This document shows, piece by piece, positions 1 to 12,835 of a stretch of 64,000 bases of DNA. The notes under the pieces were generated by a model. It was given only the letters and a program-made list of their open reading frames with translations. It made no database searches and had not been told where the DNA came from. A program made the translations under genes and the position numbers. Position 1 is the first letter of the stretch; each line of letters starts with the position of its first letter. Origin of the DNA: Xestospongia muta (Eukaryota > Porifera > Demospongiae > Haplosclerida > Petrosiidae); the NCBI GenBank assembly GCA_963693285.1, contig OY848917.1, forward strand, positions 2,482,501-2,546,500, written 5' to 3'.

Positions 1-2
1 TC

Positions 3-659
3 TTAGCTATACCATACACTGTCATTCTCTTGTTTAGTCAATTAATAGAACGGTACATCAACAAAGTTAGATGCTGCCATTTTTGGTCTAAATTTAAGCC
101 GATTTTTGATGCCTATGGTGGTCCTTATAAAGACAAATATCGCTTTTGGACTGGTTTACTTCTTGTTGTGAGGTTGGTTTTACTTTTCTTAGTATCTTTC
201 AGCAACAACAATGACGACATCTTAACTGCTGTTATCACATCTGTTGCAATTCTAGTTGTGATGTCGTATAGTTTTTTGGGAGTTTATGAAAATCACCCAA
301 ATAATATTTTGGAGTTATTTTTTTTCATCCTCCTCATTGTAATATCAGCACTAGCTACGACTACAAATGCTTTAATTGGAACTATTGTCACTTTAATAAT
401 GGCAATAATTGCTTTTGTTGCCATTATAATAGGATATGTTTATTTACGACTGAAAGACACTTTAATAATGAAAAAGTTAGGTTCTTATGTAAAGGTTACC
501 AAGGAGAGAAAAAAAGATGTTAGTACCACTTCAGTGGATAATGACTTACGGTTTGTTTACCCTGAAGATATAACAACATTTGAACTTACAAGACGAGATT
601 CAATTATTTATGAAGATGAACAAGGTGGATTTTATTTCTCTGTTAAAGACAAGGACTAA
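3..659 (+). CDS. 3' end of a multi-pass membrane protein (partial)
   Basis: The reading frame is open from the left edge of the window to a TAA at 657-659, so this is a terminal exon whose protein starts upstream. It begins inside a hydrophobic segment (LAIPYTVILLF) followed by a juxtamembrane stretch containing FDAYGGPYKDKYRFWTGLLL. At least four further hydrophobic segments follow, at about 141-215, 219-290, 303-365 and 370-445. It ends with a charged cytoplasmic-type tail of about 70 residues carrying RRDSIIYEDE. The DAYxGPYKDKxRxWTGLLL signature is familiar from large membrane proteins abundant in sponges and cnidarians, but their function is not known to me. No Met is used as a start because the frame continues upstream. 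It is unrelated to the coiled-coil genes that follow. Confidence 0.75.
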   Translation, partial: LAIPYTVILLFSQLIERYINKVRCCHFWSKFKPIFDAYGGPYKDKYRFWTGLLLVVRLVLLFLVSFSNNNDDILTAVITSVAILVVMSYSFLGVYENHPNNILELFFFILLIVISALATTTNALIGTIVTLIMAIIAFVAIIIGYVYLRLKDTLIMKKLGSYVKVTKERKKDVSTTSVDNDLRFVYPEDITTFELTRRDSIIYEDEQGGFYFSVKDKD

Positions 660-2855
660 TGTATTTTTTACTGTAATTTCAATATTATGTATTTTTAAAA
701 ATGCTTGTATGCTTGCTAAATAATTTTATTTTAAAATTGTCACTCATTCTTTTTTCCCTGTTAGTCCCTTTTACATTTTGATTGTGAATTAATTTTATAA
801 CTGGAATCATTTCAGTCCACATATACACTTGACTCACAGCTGTTATGACTATAACGGATGAAATCATATATAACAGATGCTCTCAAGGATGTCACTTGCA
901 ATATTTAGTCATAACTAACTAATAACTTCGAAAGGAAGCAATACATGGTTATTATAGTACTAGAAATTGTGTTACGGTGTTTCCTAATTTGTTTTACAAT
1001 TATTGTACAACTTCCGGAATAATATTTACTATTAGTGCTCCTGACATACTGTGTGCTTTTAATAGAGTTGTATTTTGCAATTGGCTCAAATTAATGTAAG
1101 TTATTTTCAAATGTTTCATTGCTGCTAATAGTTGTTCCTCCTCTAGCTGGCATATAGTATTACTGATACTTTTTAATTTGAAAATTTCAAGTGGAACTGG
1201 ATAGTGTACCATAAGTGCATGAACACAAACTTTGCCATGACAACTCAAGGAGACTCCATTGAGGCAGGCCTCTGGAGACCTAGTGTCAAGGTCCAAATTT
1301 CATTTACTGAAACAACTGTAGATGTAACTGATATCAAATCTGAGTCATGAATAAACATTTTGATCCAAGCCCTCTGCTCCCATTAATATTCCCTATTTGG
1401 CTTCACAGACAAAACATCTCCTAAGAAAGGGAATCCAATCTTGCGAAAGAGCAACAGACCAGACAATAGGGAATGTATAATCAAGTGGTTGAAGACACCA
1501 GTCACTGGGTAGGGGCCAGCTTCAATGTTCCCCATGCCCTGAGGAAGGAAGATTATTAATATGGATAAATCAATACATGGGAGTTTGTGCAGTTGAGATG
1601 GAATAAAATGTATCAATACAAAGCTAGAATTCTTGATTTTAATGATAGAAGGAGAAGTTCAATGTTAGTGGGAGAGGAGATAACCTTATTAGCAGAGAAT
1701 GTGAAGTTGGTGTACACCAGAATGTCCATCATGATGGTTCTAACCACAATGTTATATAGCATAATTAGGAACGATATCACAAGAATGATATATTTATAGG
1801 ACAATGGTGTACTTGTAACTGGTACATACAGATAAATCACCTAATTAGGGAGAATATTCTTGAAGCAAAAATTAAGACAATTAGATTTTGATGCATAGAA
1901 GACTGAGGATTTGCATGCTAGGAGGCCCAGTGTGATATGCTAGGGACCTAGAGAGTAGAGAGTAAATATGTAGTTGGGAAGATGGTAGTATTTGTAGTTT
2001 GAACAGATGGAGAGGATTGTTGAATTACAATTAATATATAATCGATTATAACTACATTGATAAGGACCTGGAGGTAGAGAAAGGTATACATAGTTGAGGA
2101 GGTGAAATTAGAAGATTAGGCAAATAAGAATGGCTGTAAAAGGGTGCATGCATGGGTACAGGGATCTGAAGAGGTATAGATGAGGAGAGAGGGGAGATGG
2201 AAGGCATAGAACTCATAAGAACAATACTGCAAAGAACCTTCTAGTGCCAAATTGTAGTAAAAAATAAATGCATAATGTACACTCTATGATTTTTTTGTTG
2301 AGTAAATCTTAAAATTTGGCAAAAATCTTGGACAAAGTCCCTTGGTTCCTTCTTCCTCTCTGGACAAGAAGACATGTAGGTTCAACATTCCTATTAATCA
2401 CATGTACTAGTTTTGAGTGAATTTATCTAGTATTGTAATAATTGCCAAAAATTAAAAATTTTGTATGCACTAAATTTTTATCTCACAAGTATAAGTTAAA
2501 TGATGTGACTTGAATAATTGTTAAATTTAGTAGACTAATAGTAACGTTAAGGTACTTGGTTCACTTCAACTTGAATCTTATTATACTAAACACTTGTCGG
2601 TTCAGGTCACATATACAAGCTCAATTATAGCATATCAAGTTTACATTACTCGTCTTATATACACATATAATTTTGTTTGGAAAAATTCTCTATAAGTCCT
2701 CCCTTTTTTGTTTTAGTTATCTCATATAATCCTGTAACTAGTCTCGCGTAGCTAGCCTCTCCCATAAATGAAACGGAAGTCACCAGATCCTCCTATTTCT
2801 TTTAAGGAAGGACTGGTTCGTAAGAAGGGTCGAAGTGTCAGTAAGTTGGTCCAAT
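660..2855. other. Intergenic, with an old dispersed repeat
   Basis: No convincing gene. Minus-strand open stretches at 1000-1296 (98 codons) and 1383-1616 (77 codons) have no match I recognise. They could be remnants of an old coding sequence, because their amino-acid composition is not obviously random. The part at about 1900-2240 (purine-rich, with tagtttgaacagatggag) is a diverged copy of sequence at about 14690-14890. The last 100 bases (cgcgtagctagcctctccc and after) have higher CpG and probably hold the promoter and 5' UTR of the next gene. Confidence 0.5.
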
Positions 2856-5800
2856 ATGTCTCAATTTCAACGCTCCCATGACGAGATAGCTCAAGAGTTA
2901 GAGGAGAAAGAACGCTTACTACAAGATAAAGAGGTCCAAGCACAAGTTTATAAAGAAGAGGCAGAAAGTGCTAATGCCAGGGTATGCAATTATCCTGGTA
3001 AATGTGTTCGTCGGTATTGTATGATAGTTGCACACAGTTGTTATAAGTGGCGCTATGTTTAAACATAGATTTTTAAAAGCTCTTCTTGTTCATTGTTTCA
3101 ATACCTAGCTATCTAATTCACTTCCTTGCTTCATGGAAGAAAAGCGTTTTAGATATACGAAGACTATTGAATGCTAAATATAATTTATATATATAATATA
3201 GTATATTTTATGTATAGGCACTGATGTACGAACAGGAATATTACAAAGAACATGATGAGAAAGAGTTAGCACAAATTCAACATGAATCTCTTGCTAAAGC
3301 TCTTATGGAACAGATTGAGGCTCAAGAGCAAGAAGATCAGTTGTTAGAAGATCTTGCACCTGAGATTCAAGAATATTGGAGACTAAGAGAAGAAGTTAGT
3401 CTGTACTGTTAAAATAGTTATTACATAATTCAATTATAAATAGCATAATAGTAGGTACAGCATAATTTACATGCTACAAGTATGCAGGGGCAATTACATG
3501 AAGGATATGATTGGTTGCTATGATACTGGAATACATAGGAGGATAAGAACCGAGGAATATCCCCAGATCTTGATTGTATTGCATCCTGTTAAAATAATAT
3601 CACCTTAGAGAGTTATGTATATATTCTTAATAATCTACATGGTTTAGTAAATATAAAATAATAACTAGAGTCTGTCTGATGTGAGTTTGACAGCAAGTTT
3701 ATGAATTTCAACAATGAGGGGTGTTATCAACCTATATTTGGTGTGACCTTGTAAGTTTAGTTAGTCTTTTTTGCAAGTGTCATTGAAGCATTTCTTCATT
3801 CTTTTCTGTTACTTCTTTTTTGTTCTTTCTTGCTTTTGCTGTACAAAATATTTTCCATGCATTATTATAATAGTGAAGTCATGTCATAGTGGTATATGAA
3901 GAACGCATTCACTTTATATAAAATTTTTAATTTACTACTTTCCTACAGTATACATATGACATGTATGTTATTCCAAGTATTACTTGGTTCTTTGTTGCTG
4001 ATAACAAACCCTGTTGTTAGTCTGTTCTAACTGTATGCATATTATATATTTGTTTATTATTCCAATTGATATGATTTAGTATTAATCTTGTGATACTGAC
4101 AGGTTATAAGGTTATAGCATATAGAATCTCAATTTAGCAAATTAAGAAAAAACACATGTACCAACTATCAGACAATGACACTGGATAGACTCAGAATGTA
4201 GTTGATGTATTTGACCTTCATAATCAGCTTTATTTCATGACAATGACCATGGTAGTACATCATTCATTGGGAACTACTGGTCATACATAGACTAATATCC
4301 AGAAGCATTGTTTTATTATGTTCATGTTTAATTGTACTGATTGTTTATGTTACTAGACTAACTGTTATGTTACTATCCATGTTTACTTTGGATTGTGTCT
4401 TGTTGACTCCATGGTAGTACATGGTCATCTCTTTTGCTTACAACACGTACATTAATGTCAATTGTTTGTGTGATGTTATAACTCTAATGATTTATAAATA
4501 GAATGAGATCACTGTCTTAAGTATTTGCACTGTCATCTTATGTAGTATTTATGTCAATGATATATATTGTAGTAATTGTTTTGATGAGTCTATAGTATTG
4601 TAAGTATTGTGTGTAAGAAAAGTAATTGTACACTAGATAATATGAACAATTCAATTTTGTATCTAGTGTGACATTACATAGTATTAATGTCAATTGTTTG
4701 TGTGATTTTGTAGCTTTTGATGTGCCATTGCCATAGACAGTTGCACTGTCATTGTGTGTAATGACATTGTGAATGACTGAAGAAACAGTTTATACAAGAA
4801 TATATAAAAGAGAAACAGAAAAACTAACTCTTAATTTTGTATTTGTGTAGCATTGTTATATGTTGTCTCTAATATTGCTGAATACCTGATCATCTAATAA
4901 TAAATACTGTCTGGATATATATATATATAGTTTTAGTTAATTCAATTGACATTTGTAACACTTTTTATCATTATGTTTACATGTTTCATTTTAGTTAAAA
5001 CAAGTACATAAGCTTAATAATCAATTTCAACTCCAATTGAAGGAAGAAATACGACGATCTGATGAATGGCTTCAAAGACTACAGCAACAATCTTGTCCAA
5101 GTGAAGTAGAAAAAGCTAAGAAAGATCTTGAAGCAGCAAACAAAAAGGTAATAATTCATAACAAAATTAAATAAAGTTATATTTTTTGAGTACATTCAAG
5201 GGGTTTTATTAAAGTTATTGATATATTGTGTTTATGTGCCATAGATGGTTGCTTTGATTATTAAATTACACAAGTCTTCTGACTACAAGGAAACAATGCA
5301 ATGACAGCATTTCACAGCCCTGCTTTTTACAAATGAGAAAATCACACTGTAGTAGTGGCTACTATATTGTAAAGATCAATACATAAGAATACTCCTGCTT
5401 TAAAACAGATTTTTTGATGTGCCTATAGATGACCTGTTTTGACATTATAAAATATATAGATATACAGTATATACTGTGCATGTGTTTATTACATTTTTTC
5501 CTATTTGATAGAACAATAAACTTGTTCAAGAAATTGCTTATTTGAAGGATAGCAATAAAGTTAGTCTTTTAGAATATAAATTATTAGTTGTAACAAACAT
5601 GATGATATATTGCACTCTACTAATAATATTAAAATTATGTCATTGACTTGTTTTTTTCAATTATTAATAAATTATAAATTGTTGGTGGTAAGATGTTATA
5701 TCCTGCTGTAAAAATGTAATAATCAAATTTTATATTAATCAAATTTTATATTATGCAGGTTCTCCAACAGGAGAAACAACGAGCAGATACCCAGGTAATC

Positions 5801-8590
5801 ATGTATTATACTTAATTTATCATACCGGGCACACTACAGGATAATGTATGTACCAGATGTCATATATATTATTAATTTGTTTACATATTTGTTTGCATAT
5901 TTATGACCACAAGTTAATTGTCTGCATACATAAAGAATCTTACTTCTATTAAACAATGCAGCAATGACAGCATTTTACAGCCTTGCTTTTTACCATATGA
6001 TAGTAGTGGCCACGATATTGTATTGATCAATACATAGGAATACTCCTACTTTAAAATAAATTTTTTGATGTGCCTGTAGACGACCTGTTTGATATTATAA
6101 AATACAGCATATACTGTACGTGTATTTATTATATTTTTCCTATTTTGATAGAACAGAGAATATGTTCAAGAAATTGCTTATTTGAAGGAAAGCAATCAGG
6201 TTAGTCTTTTAGAATATAAATGGAGAATAAGTTATAACTCTTTGTTAAATTAAATGATATCTGAGATACCTTTAAGGGTACAAACGTTCACAGGGGATTT
6301 ATTTTTTGTGTATTTTTTGGGGAGGGGGGTAGCTGCTCAATCACCGAAATGAAAATCTACCACCTGTATTGAGCCACTCCCCTTTAATTAAAAGTTATCT
6401 CACTTTTATTTCAACTCTAATAATTCTCAAGACTTTAGGGTAATAACATAAAAATTTAGTTCTGTAAATTGCTCTTTGTTACAATCACAGAAGGTTATAA
6501 ATAAATAGTCTGAGTACCAGTCCATGGATAATATGTGATATATTGTTCAAAGATTATAAACCTGTATTAACTGACTTCTACTTATGTATTCAGTTTTATT
6601 TTGTATTTATACATACTATTTAATATCAAAAACTTTATATCCACATTTCAAATTTCTTTTTTATTTTACAAATCAATTAAGTTACCAATGGCTACATTGA
6701 ACTTGTTCACATGAAAATTAATACCTGCAAAATTATAATAATAGTGGGATTTTAAAAAATAGGAAAATTTAAACCCTCAATGTTTGTACCCTTATGGTAA
6801 ATGAATTGTTATGCTGAAAGCAATGAGATATTATCTGTTGTAACAAACATAATGATATATTGCACTGTACTAATAATATTAAAATTACGTCATTGACTTG
6901 AGACTGTTATTTTCAATTATTAATAATTTATAAATTGTTGGTGATAAGATGTTATATCCTGCTGTAAAAATGTAATAATCAACTTTTATATTATACAGGT
7001 TCTCCTACGTGAGAAACAACTAGCAGAAAGCCAGGTAATTATTACGTGTTATACTTAATTTATCATACCAGGTGCACTACAGGATAAAGTATGTGTACCT
7101 GATGTCATATATATATATTATTAATTTATTTACATATTTATGACCACAAGATAATTGTCTACATGCACTACCATCATTGAATTTTATTTTCATTATGCAA
7201 GTGCTATATTAGTGGACATAATTGAATATACCTTAAAAAGAACAATACCACAGCTTCTGCTAACACCTTCAATATTAACACTTTTATGCATTGTTTCATT
7301 TTGTTGTAGAGTGAGACATCACATCAACAATTGTTTACAACTGTGATTCAAAATCAAACTGGTTTTAATGACCCTTTTTTATCGCAAGCATCAGCTGACT
7401 TACAACAACAACTCACAAGCAGTAGAGTTAAAATTCACCAACTAAAAAGGGACAAACAAGAAAGCAATGAACAACTAAGACGAGCTCTAAATGAAGTTGA
7501 AAGGTTTAGGAAAGAGAAAGAAGTCAGTGAGGATTGTTACTTGTCGTGTCAAAGAGATAATGAAGTTCTTCAATATCAAATTGAATGTCTAAAAAGACAC
7601 AATGTGTCATCTCATTATGCTAAAAGCTTCCAAGATGAAATTGATAGACTAAGGAAAGATTGTCAGCACTCAGAAACAGATAATAAATTCTTGCAAGAGA
7701 GGATACAAGAACTGTCTTTAGAAAACGAAAAATTAAAGATAAAAGCTGCAAATATTGATGCTGAACGAAAACAATACCAGGAAGAAAGGGGAAAATGGGA
7801 ACAACAGAATACAATAGTGTTGCTAGAAAAAGCTAAGCTAGAGAGGGAGTTACAAGAGCAACAAGGTCAACATTTATCAACTCCATCAAAAGAGGACCCA
7901 TCTAAGCCTAAAGGTCGTCCTAAGAGAGTATGTTGGAGGGATGTATCTGAGCTTCAATGTGCTGGAAATGAAGATGGTGGATGGAGTGGTGACTCAGCTA
8001 TTAGTGGTGATGTAAAGATACTACAACGAGAACGCCGATATTCTTCTCCACCAACACCTGTGTATGGTATGTCAGCTTCTCAATCATTGAGACCTCTTCA
8101 TCGAACACAGTCAAACGATGAGGTATCATTAACAATGCAACAACGTGATGCATATTTTATCATAATGTACATAAAATTAATTGATGAACTATACTATGTC
8201 ACCATTGACATTCACAGTTTACAGTTTTTTGTAGTAATACTAATTAGTTTACCATTTGTTTTTTATGAGTGTTTTAGGAAGTACAAAGACTAAGAACTGA
8301 ATTAATGGAGATGAAAGCAGAGATACAACAACTTTCAGCTGAAAATCAGTTTTTTAGAGAAAAAATTGGTGACTGCAACTCAGCTTATTCTCAAGCTCAA
8401 GATTCTTTGCCACACATTCATAATAAGGTATAGTACTTTAAACTTTCTGATATCAGTTACATACTTGTTCTAAATAGTTTGAATTACTCAATATGTACTT
8501 ACAATATATAAAATTACTTCTTTGTTACAACAGGAATTTCAGTCCAAGATAGAAGCAATTGGGTATATTCTAAAAGAATTGATGAATTAG
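2856..8590 (+). CDS. Coiled-coil protein CC-A (10 exons, about 547 aa)
   Basis: Exons by splice sites and paralogy: 2856-2981, 3218-3394, 4995-5147, 5512-5559, 5759-5794, 6152-6199, 6999-7034, 7310-8122, 8278-8427, 8534-8590 (TAG). All are phase 0. The start is the ATG giving MSQFQRSHDE, matched by MAQLQRSYDE in CC-C. The protein is almost wholly coiled coil, with no membrane segment. Exon 2 (YEQEYYKEHDEKEL) sits where CC-D has a UBAN-like motif but is degenerate. Exons 4-7 are two copies of a 16+12 residue cassette. The 271-residue exon 8 has a long coil, then a basic/Ser-rich region ending RTQSNDE. Exons 9-10 end EAIGYILKELMN. It is the first member of the array; its nearest relative is CC-C, which has only one cassette. 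Probably a scaffold or adaptor; function unproven. Confidence 0.8.
5512..7034 (+). repeat. Duplicated 16+12 residue coiled-coil exon cassette in CC-A
   Basis: Two successive exon pairs (5512-5559 with 5759-5794, and 6152-6199 with 6999-7034) encode NNKLVQEIAYLKDSNK + VLQQEKQRADTQ and NREYVQEIAYLKESNQ + VLLREKQLAESQ. Each pair is 48+36 nt, phase 0 throughout, giving 28 residues, exactly four heptads. Flanking introns are also similar (for example the stretch before each 48-nt exon), so the unit was duplicated as genomic DNA with its introns. Confidence 0.8.
6273..6794. mobile_element. Non-autonomous inverted-repeat element, intron of CC-A
   Basis: The ends read taagggtacaaacgtt and, reverse-complemented at the right, taagggtacaaacatt. 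The interior has no coding potential. Copies sit at the same intron position in DD-1 (about 20333-20851) and CC-C (about 35997-36504), so it inserted before these genes were duplicated. Family not assigned. Confidence 0.55.
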
Positions 8591-9352
8591 TAGTTATTCA
8601 TTTTGTCTCTTATAATGTAAGTAACAATAACCAACTCTAGATCTAAAATAATTATTTATGTTAAAGTAGAAAATACTTTTAACAAATGGAGACCACACTC
8701 AGCCCCTTCATAAATAAAAGTTATTAAATAAGTCATATACCTTAAATGAAATGATGTTTTAAGGATGTAAAATCTTTCTTCATTTTGACCTTTTTATTGG
8801 TTACATGTAATAGCTTCATTATATGACATTCTTTTACTTTGGATTCAGCATAATGAAAGTAAAATTTTCCTTCATAGTTGGATAAGATTTTTATCAGTAG
8901 ATGTATATATTAATTAATATAATATATTCTAAGATAACAAATTCAGAACCTTTTATTGTTTTACATGTTTAATTTGTTTTTGTTATAGTGACATTGTTCT
9001 TGACATCAACCACTTTCTCCTTCTGGACCTTGTTCATCCTTGTAAAACTCATAGTTTAGGCAAACATTATATTACAAAACTATTTATGTCTAATTTTCTA
9101 CACGTCAGTCTCATTAAATAATTTGCCTATTATTATTACTATGCATACTAAAATAACTCATTATTTAAAGGTTATGTAGTCACGTTTACACCTGCTATGC
9201 CTGATGTGGAGCAGTAGGTTACTGATGTTGTAGACTAGACTATATGACTAATGATCATTGACACAATATGCCCCCAAAGCACTCTGCAGAAAAATTATTT
9301 ATAATTATGCATAATCGTGATGGGGAGGGACTTTAGTCAACGTCACTGTACC
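8591..9352. other. Intergenic spacer CC-A to psi-B, part of the duplicated unit
   Basis: No gene. The spacer is alignable along most of its length with 22610-23400 and 38313-39216, each lying between a CC-type 3' end and the next gene's first exon. The conserved end (gatggggagggactttagtc, 9319-9338) lies just before the first exon in all three copies and is a candidate core promoter or 5' UTR. Confidence 0.55.
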
Positions 9353-12300
9353 ATGAGAATCACTCAACCACCTGACGAACGTGTTCAAGAATTAGAAATA
9401 CTTTTGCAAGCTACACTGATTCAAGCAGAAGCCTATTGGGTAGAGACAGAACAGGCTAAACTGAGGTAGGTTGTTAACGTGTTGAATAGCATTGAGATAA
9501 CATCTCGACATCAGCTGTGTGTTGGTAAGATGTAATGATGGCAGTGACACTTTGTTAGAGCGTATGCTGTCAGAGAATGAGCACAACCAATCAAACGCTA
9601 TAATGTTTATGGTTATCTGTGTGATTAGCATAATTAGAGTGGATTATTCAGGCAACGAGTTTGTGAAGATGCATTTCACAATCATAACTTTTTAAAATTA
9701 ATAGTTTATTGTTATTTATCATTCATTCATGACCACATACAATGATAGCCTTCTTACTGTAGAATATTTTGCAAATGGATTTCAGAATATAAAAAAAGGA
9801 TTATACTATTACTGTTTGTCCACACATCAAACAGCTGTTTGATGTGCTGATTTAATCCATTTTTCATCTTGTTTTTACCCCTTAGCATTTAATGGGGTAT
9901 CTGATAAAGAATAGTCTATGGTCAGAAAAACTCTAAACAAATGATTTTGCCAATATTGACTTTTTTTCAATGCCTCTCCCCTCCCATGTCTATTGATACA
10001 GCTAGCCTAGTACTGGTCATTCTATTTATTCACATACTGAAAGTAAAATTTTCCTTTATTCCATCCCTCACTCCTCCTCTAAATGATAGTTAGTATAACA
10101 GTGTAACACTTGTATTATACTTGTATATACATTGTCCTGGTGTTGTAAGAGTTTGCATATTATATATTTCAAAGTAAAGAGCAATTAAAATTCATTAGTT
10201 GTTTATAATCACTTATCCAATAGTCAACATCAATAATTATTAACATGCAATGAGATATACATATACCTTTAATACAAGTATAACTATCAACCTACATTAT
10301 AATAATGTAGTATGATGTACACATTATATTCCTGAACATGACAATTAAAATAAATAAAAGTAAAAATAAATAAATATAATTATATGTGAATATATTTTCC
10401 TGATATAGAAATCTGGCACTGATCAACATTTATTGATTGTTTTCATCCAATGAAATTATCTTTAACTTCCTAATTTCTTATAATGTACCTTTAATATTTT
10501 AGATTGCTAGTGGAGAATCAAGACATAAAGTTACAAACATTAAGGAAGACCTTCAACAGATGAGAACCTATATTCACAAGCTCAAAGTTCTCTCTCTTAC
10601 ACTGATGATCAGGTATGTATGCCATGTCTGTTTTATTAGAACAATGTCAACAATGTAGAAATAAGAGGCAATAGTATATATTGCTCAATATCATGTTCAT
10701 AAATCATATAGAAAATGTTTGCCAATACTTAGAAGACATTTGCCAACACTTAGAACATGTCTGCTATTGCTTGGAAATTTGTCAAGGAATGTTATTATTA
10801 ATCAATTTTTTCACATCAAATACTATCATGATATTTTCACAAAAACATAATAAATATTTTTAAGCATACAACTTCCTTACTACTTTTATCATGACACCTT
10901 CCAAGTGCCAGTTTCCCAACTCTGGAACACTTCCATATCTCAGAACTCTCGAACAACAAGTTACTATTCAGGACATAATATTTCACTTTTGCCTTTGAGT
11001 CTCTACATGTATTTTGGCTAAAATCACCCTTCAAACTATTAAAACTTTATTAGTAATTTCCAAGTTCTCTCCAATACTGTAATACTCAGTAAACAACTGA
11101 GCTCTCAATAACTGGTTACTCTTCATGTACTATATACTAGCTAGACATCTAGGCCAATAGGATCCATGCAGTTAATTAAGAGTGCATACATACTGAAATT
11201 TAGTTGTGTATGTTACCAGCAATAAAGTGTAAAGGACTTGATAACAAGAACAATATAATCTGAGCAGTTTGACATTGTGCTACTCATCATACTCAAATTC
11301 CATTTAATTTATTGACAATATATCGTACGTTATGATGTTAGAAAAGTTTGTGAGTTTACTTACCTTTTAGCAGAGATGGACACTATTGACATTTCAGTAG
11401 TAATGTAGATATTTGGAATTCTTTTTTGATGCCATTCTAAACTTAGAACAAAACATGACATTATGATCTTTACATTGTTTGATATAATTTAAATCCTTAA
11501 TTTCATAATTATTTTATTGATACAGACTGCAGATGATATACCTAACCAATCTTACCATCAAAAGCAAGATGCAGCAGTTCAATTTAATTACCTTATCCCT
11601 TCATCTGGTAAGGATATATATAAAAGAAATAACATCATTCTCTTGATTTATTACGTATATTATAGTATTTAAAGGATGAATATCAACATGAAGACAGAAA
11701 TGAGCTTGTATTTTTTTATTTTGTTAATGAGAATGGATTTGTTTAGCTTGTATTACAGCCACCTCCTAAAGGATGGAAAATCATACAAATAGTTAAACCA
11801 TGTTTGGTTAGTGATTAATACTAAACTTACTTTTAAAAACTTGTGAACCTCTCCAATAGTTATGGCAATCTAATATTGATAAGTTTGGTTCAACTTTGTA
11901 CCCAATTCCCTCATCATGTCTGTTGTTAGTGTATGCTGATGATAATACCAATGTCCTTCTAAGCATCTTATTTACACTATTCCTTTGATAGGAACTCAAC
12001 CAAGCTATGGAGATAACTATCATATAAAGTTTAAAACACCTTCAGTGTCAGGTAATGATATATATTATTACTAGACTGTTAATGCATGTCACTTTAGAAA
12101 TCCTTCTCTGGAGCTGTAACTTCTAACAACATTAACACTGGTAAATTGTAATTTTATGTCTATATATTTATTTGTTTGAATTCCTGACAGCTATTGACAT
12201 CAGAAAAATGAAGCAGTTAATAATAAACGTTCTCACAAATTGTCATGATACCATTATAGGTGAATTTATGGCAGGGCTAGCCTTCAAAAGAAGTCCAACA

Positions 12301-12447
12301 GAATTCGAAGAACATTTAAAGAAGTTCTTAACATGTTTGAAAATAATTCGGGGCAGTTTTGCTGATGCCTCTAGTGTCCTTCAAGATGAATGGACAGAAA
12401 TTTTTCAAAAAGAACTAAGCCTTCAAGTTAACTTAAAGATGAGCTAA
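9353..12447 (+). pseudogene. psi-B, decayed copy of the CC-ZU5 gene
   Basis: Exon-like blocks match the CC-ZU5 gene: 9353-9465, 10503-10612, 11526-11607, 11666-11806, 11860-12051, 12191-12447. Several lesions disable it. The ancestral start ATG is ATC (a new in-frame ATG lies two codons upstream). A base is lost near the end of exon 1. Two bases are gained in the 10503 block. A TAG lies at 11744-11746 inside the block that should read GFVEL. One base is lost in the 11860 block. The central part of the final helical domain is deleted. All coiled-coil exons between 9465 and 10503 and the whole ZU5 exon are missing. Introns and splice sites are kept, so it arose by DNA duplication, not retroposition. 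The last block still encodes GEFMAGLAFKRSPTEFEEHL. Confidence 0.85.
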
Positions 12448-12835
12448 GCAGTCAATGTGTCAGTATCTAAGTAACTATATACTTTATTGTTAACTAATGT
12501 GATCCTTTAATGATTAATGTTCTTAATAACTTTGTAATAACAGGAAGTGACTAAAGTCATGAAGGAAAACTATCTTTATATGTTTGAACCAAGTTATTAG
12601 TATTCATATATTTCCTGCTATTAATATTTGGGCTAGGTCTTCACAGGAACAGAGTTATGAATTATTCACAAGTCAATATTTACAATTCTCAAGTGGCCCA
12701 CAGTAAAGTGCAGGTAGACAACTGAAGCATAGGTGGATGAGGCACTTATATTTTGGGGGGGCTCACACCATAACTATGTAATGAATATGCAGACACGAAT
12801 GTACCCATAATGCAGAAAGTATGTTTGATATAATT

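Noticed and set aside
1000..1616. Minus-strand open frames as a gene
   Set aside because: No recognisable family, no supporting splice structure, and no paralogue elsewhere in the window.
7155..7346. Small membrane-like frame (also at 36869) as a separate gene
   Set aside because: It is intron sequence just before the large coil exon, conserved only because the intron is duplicated.
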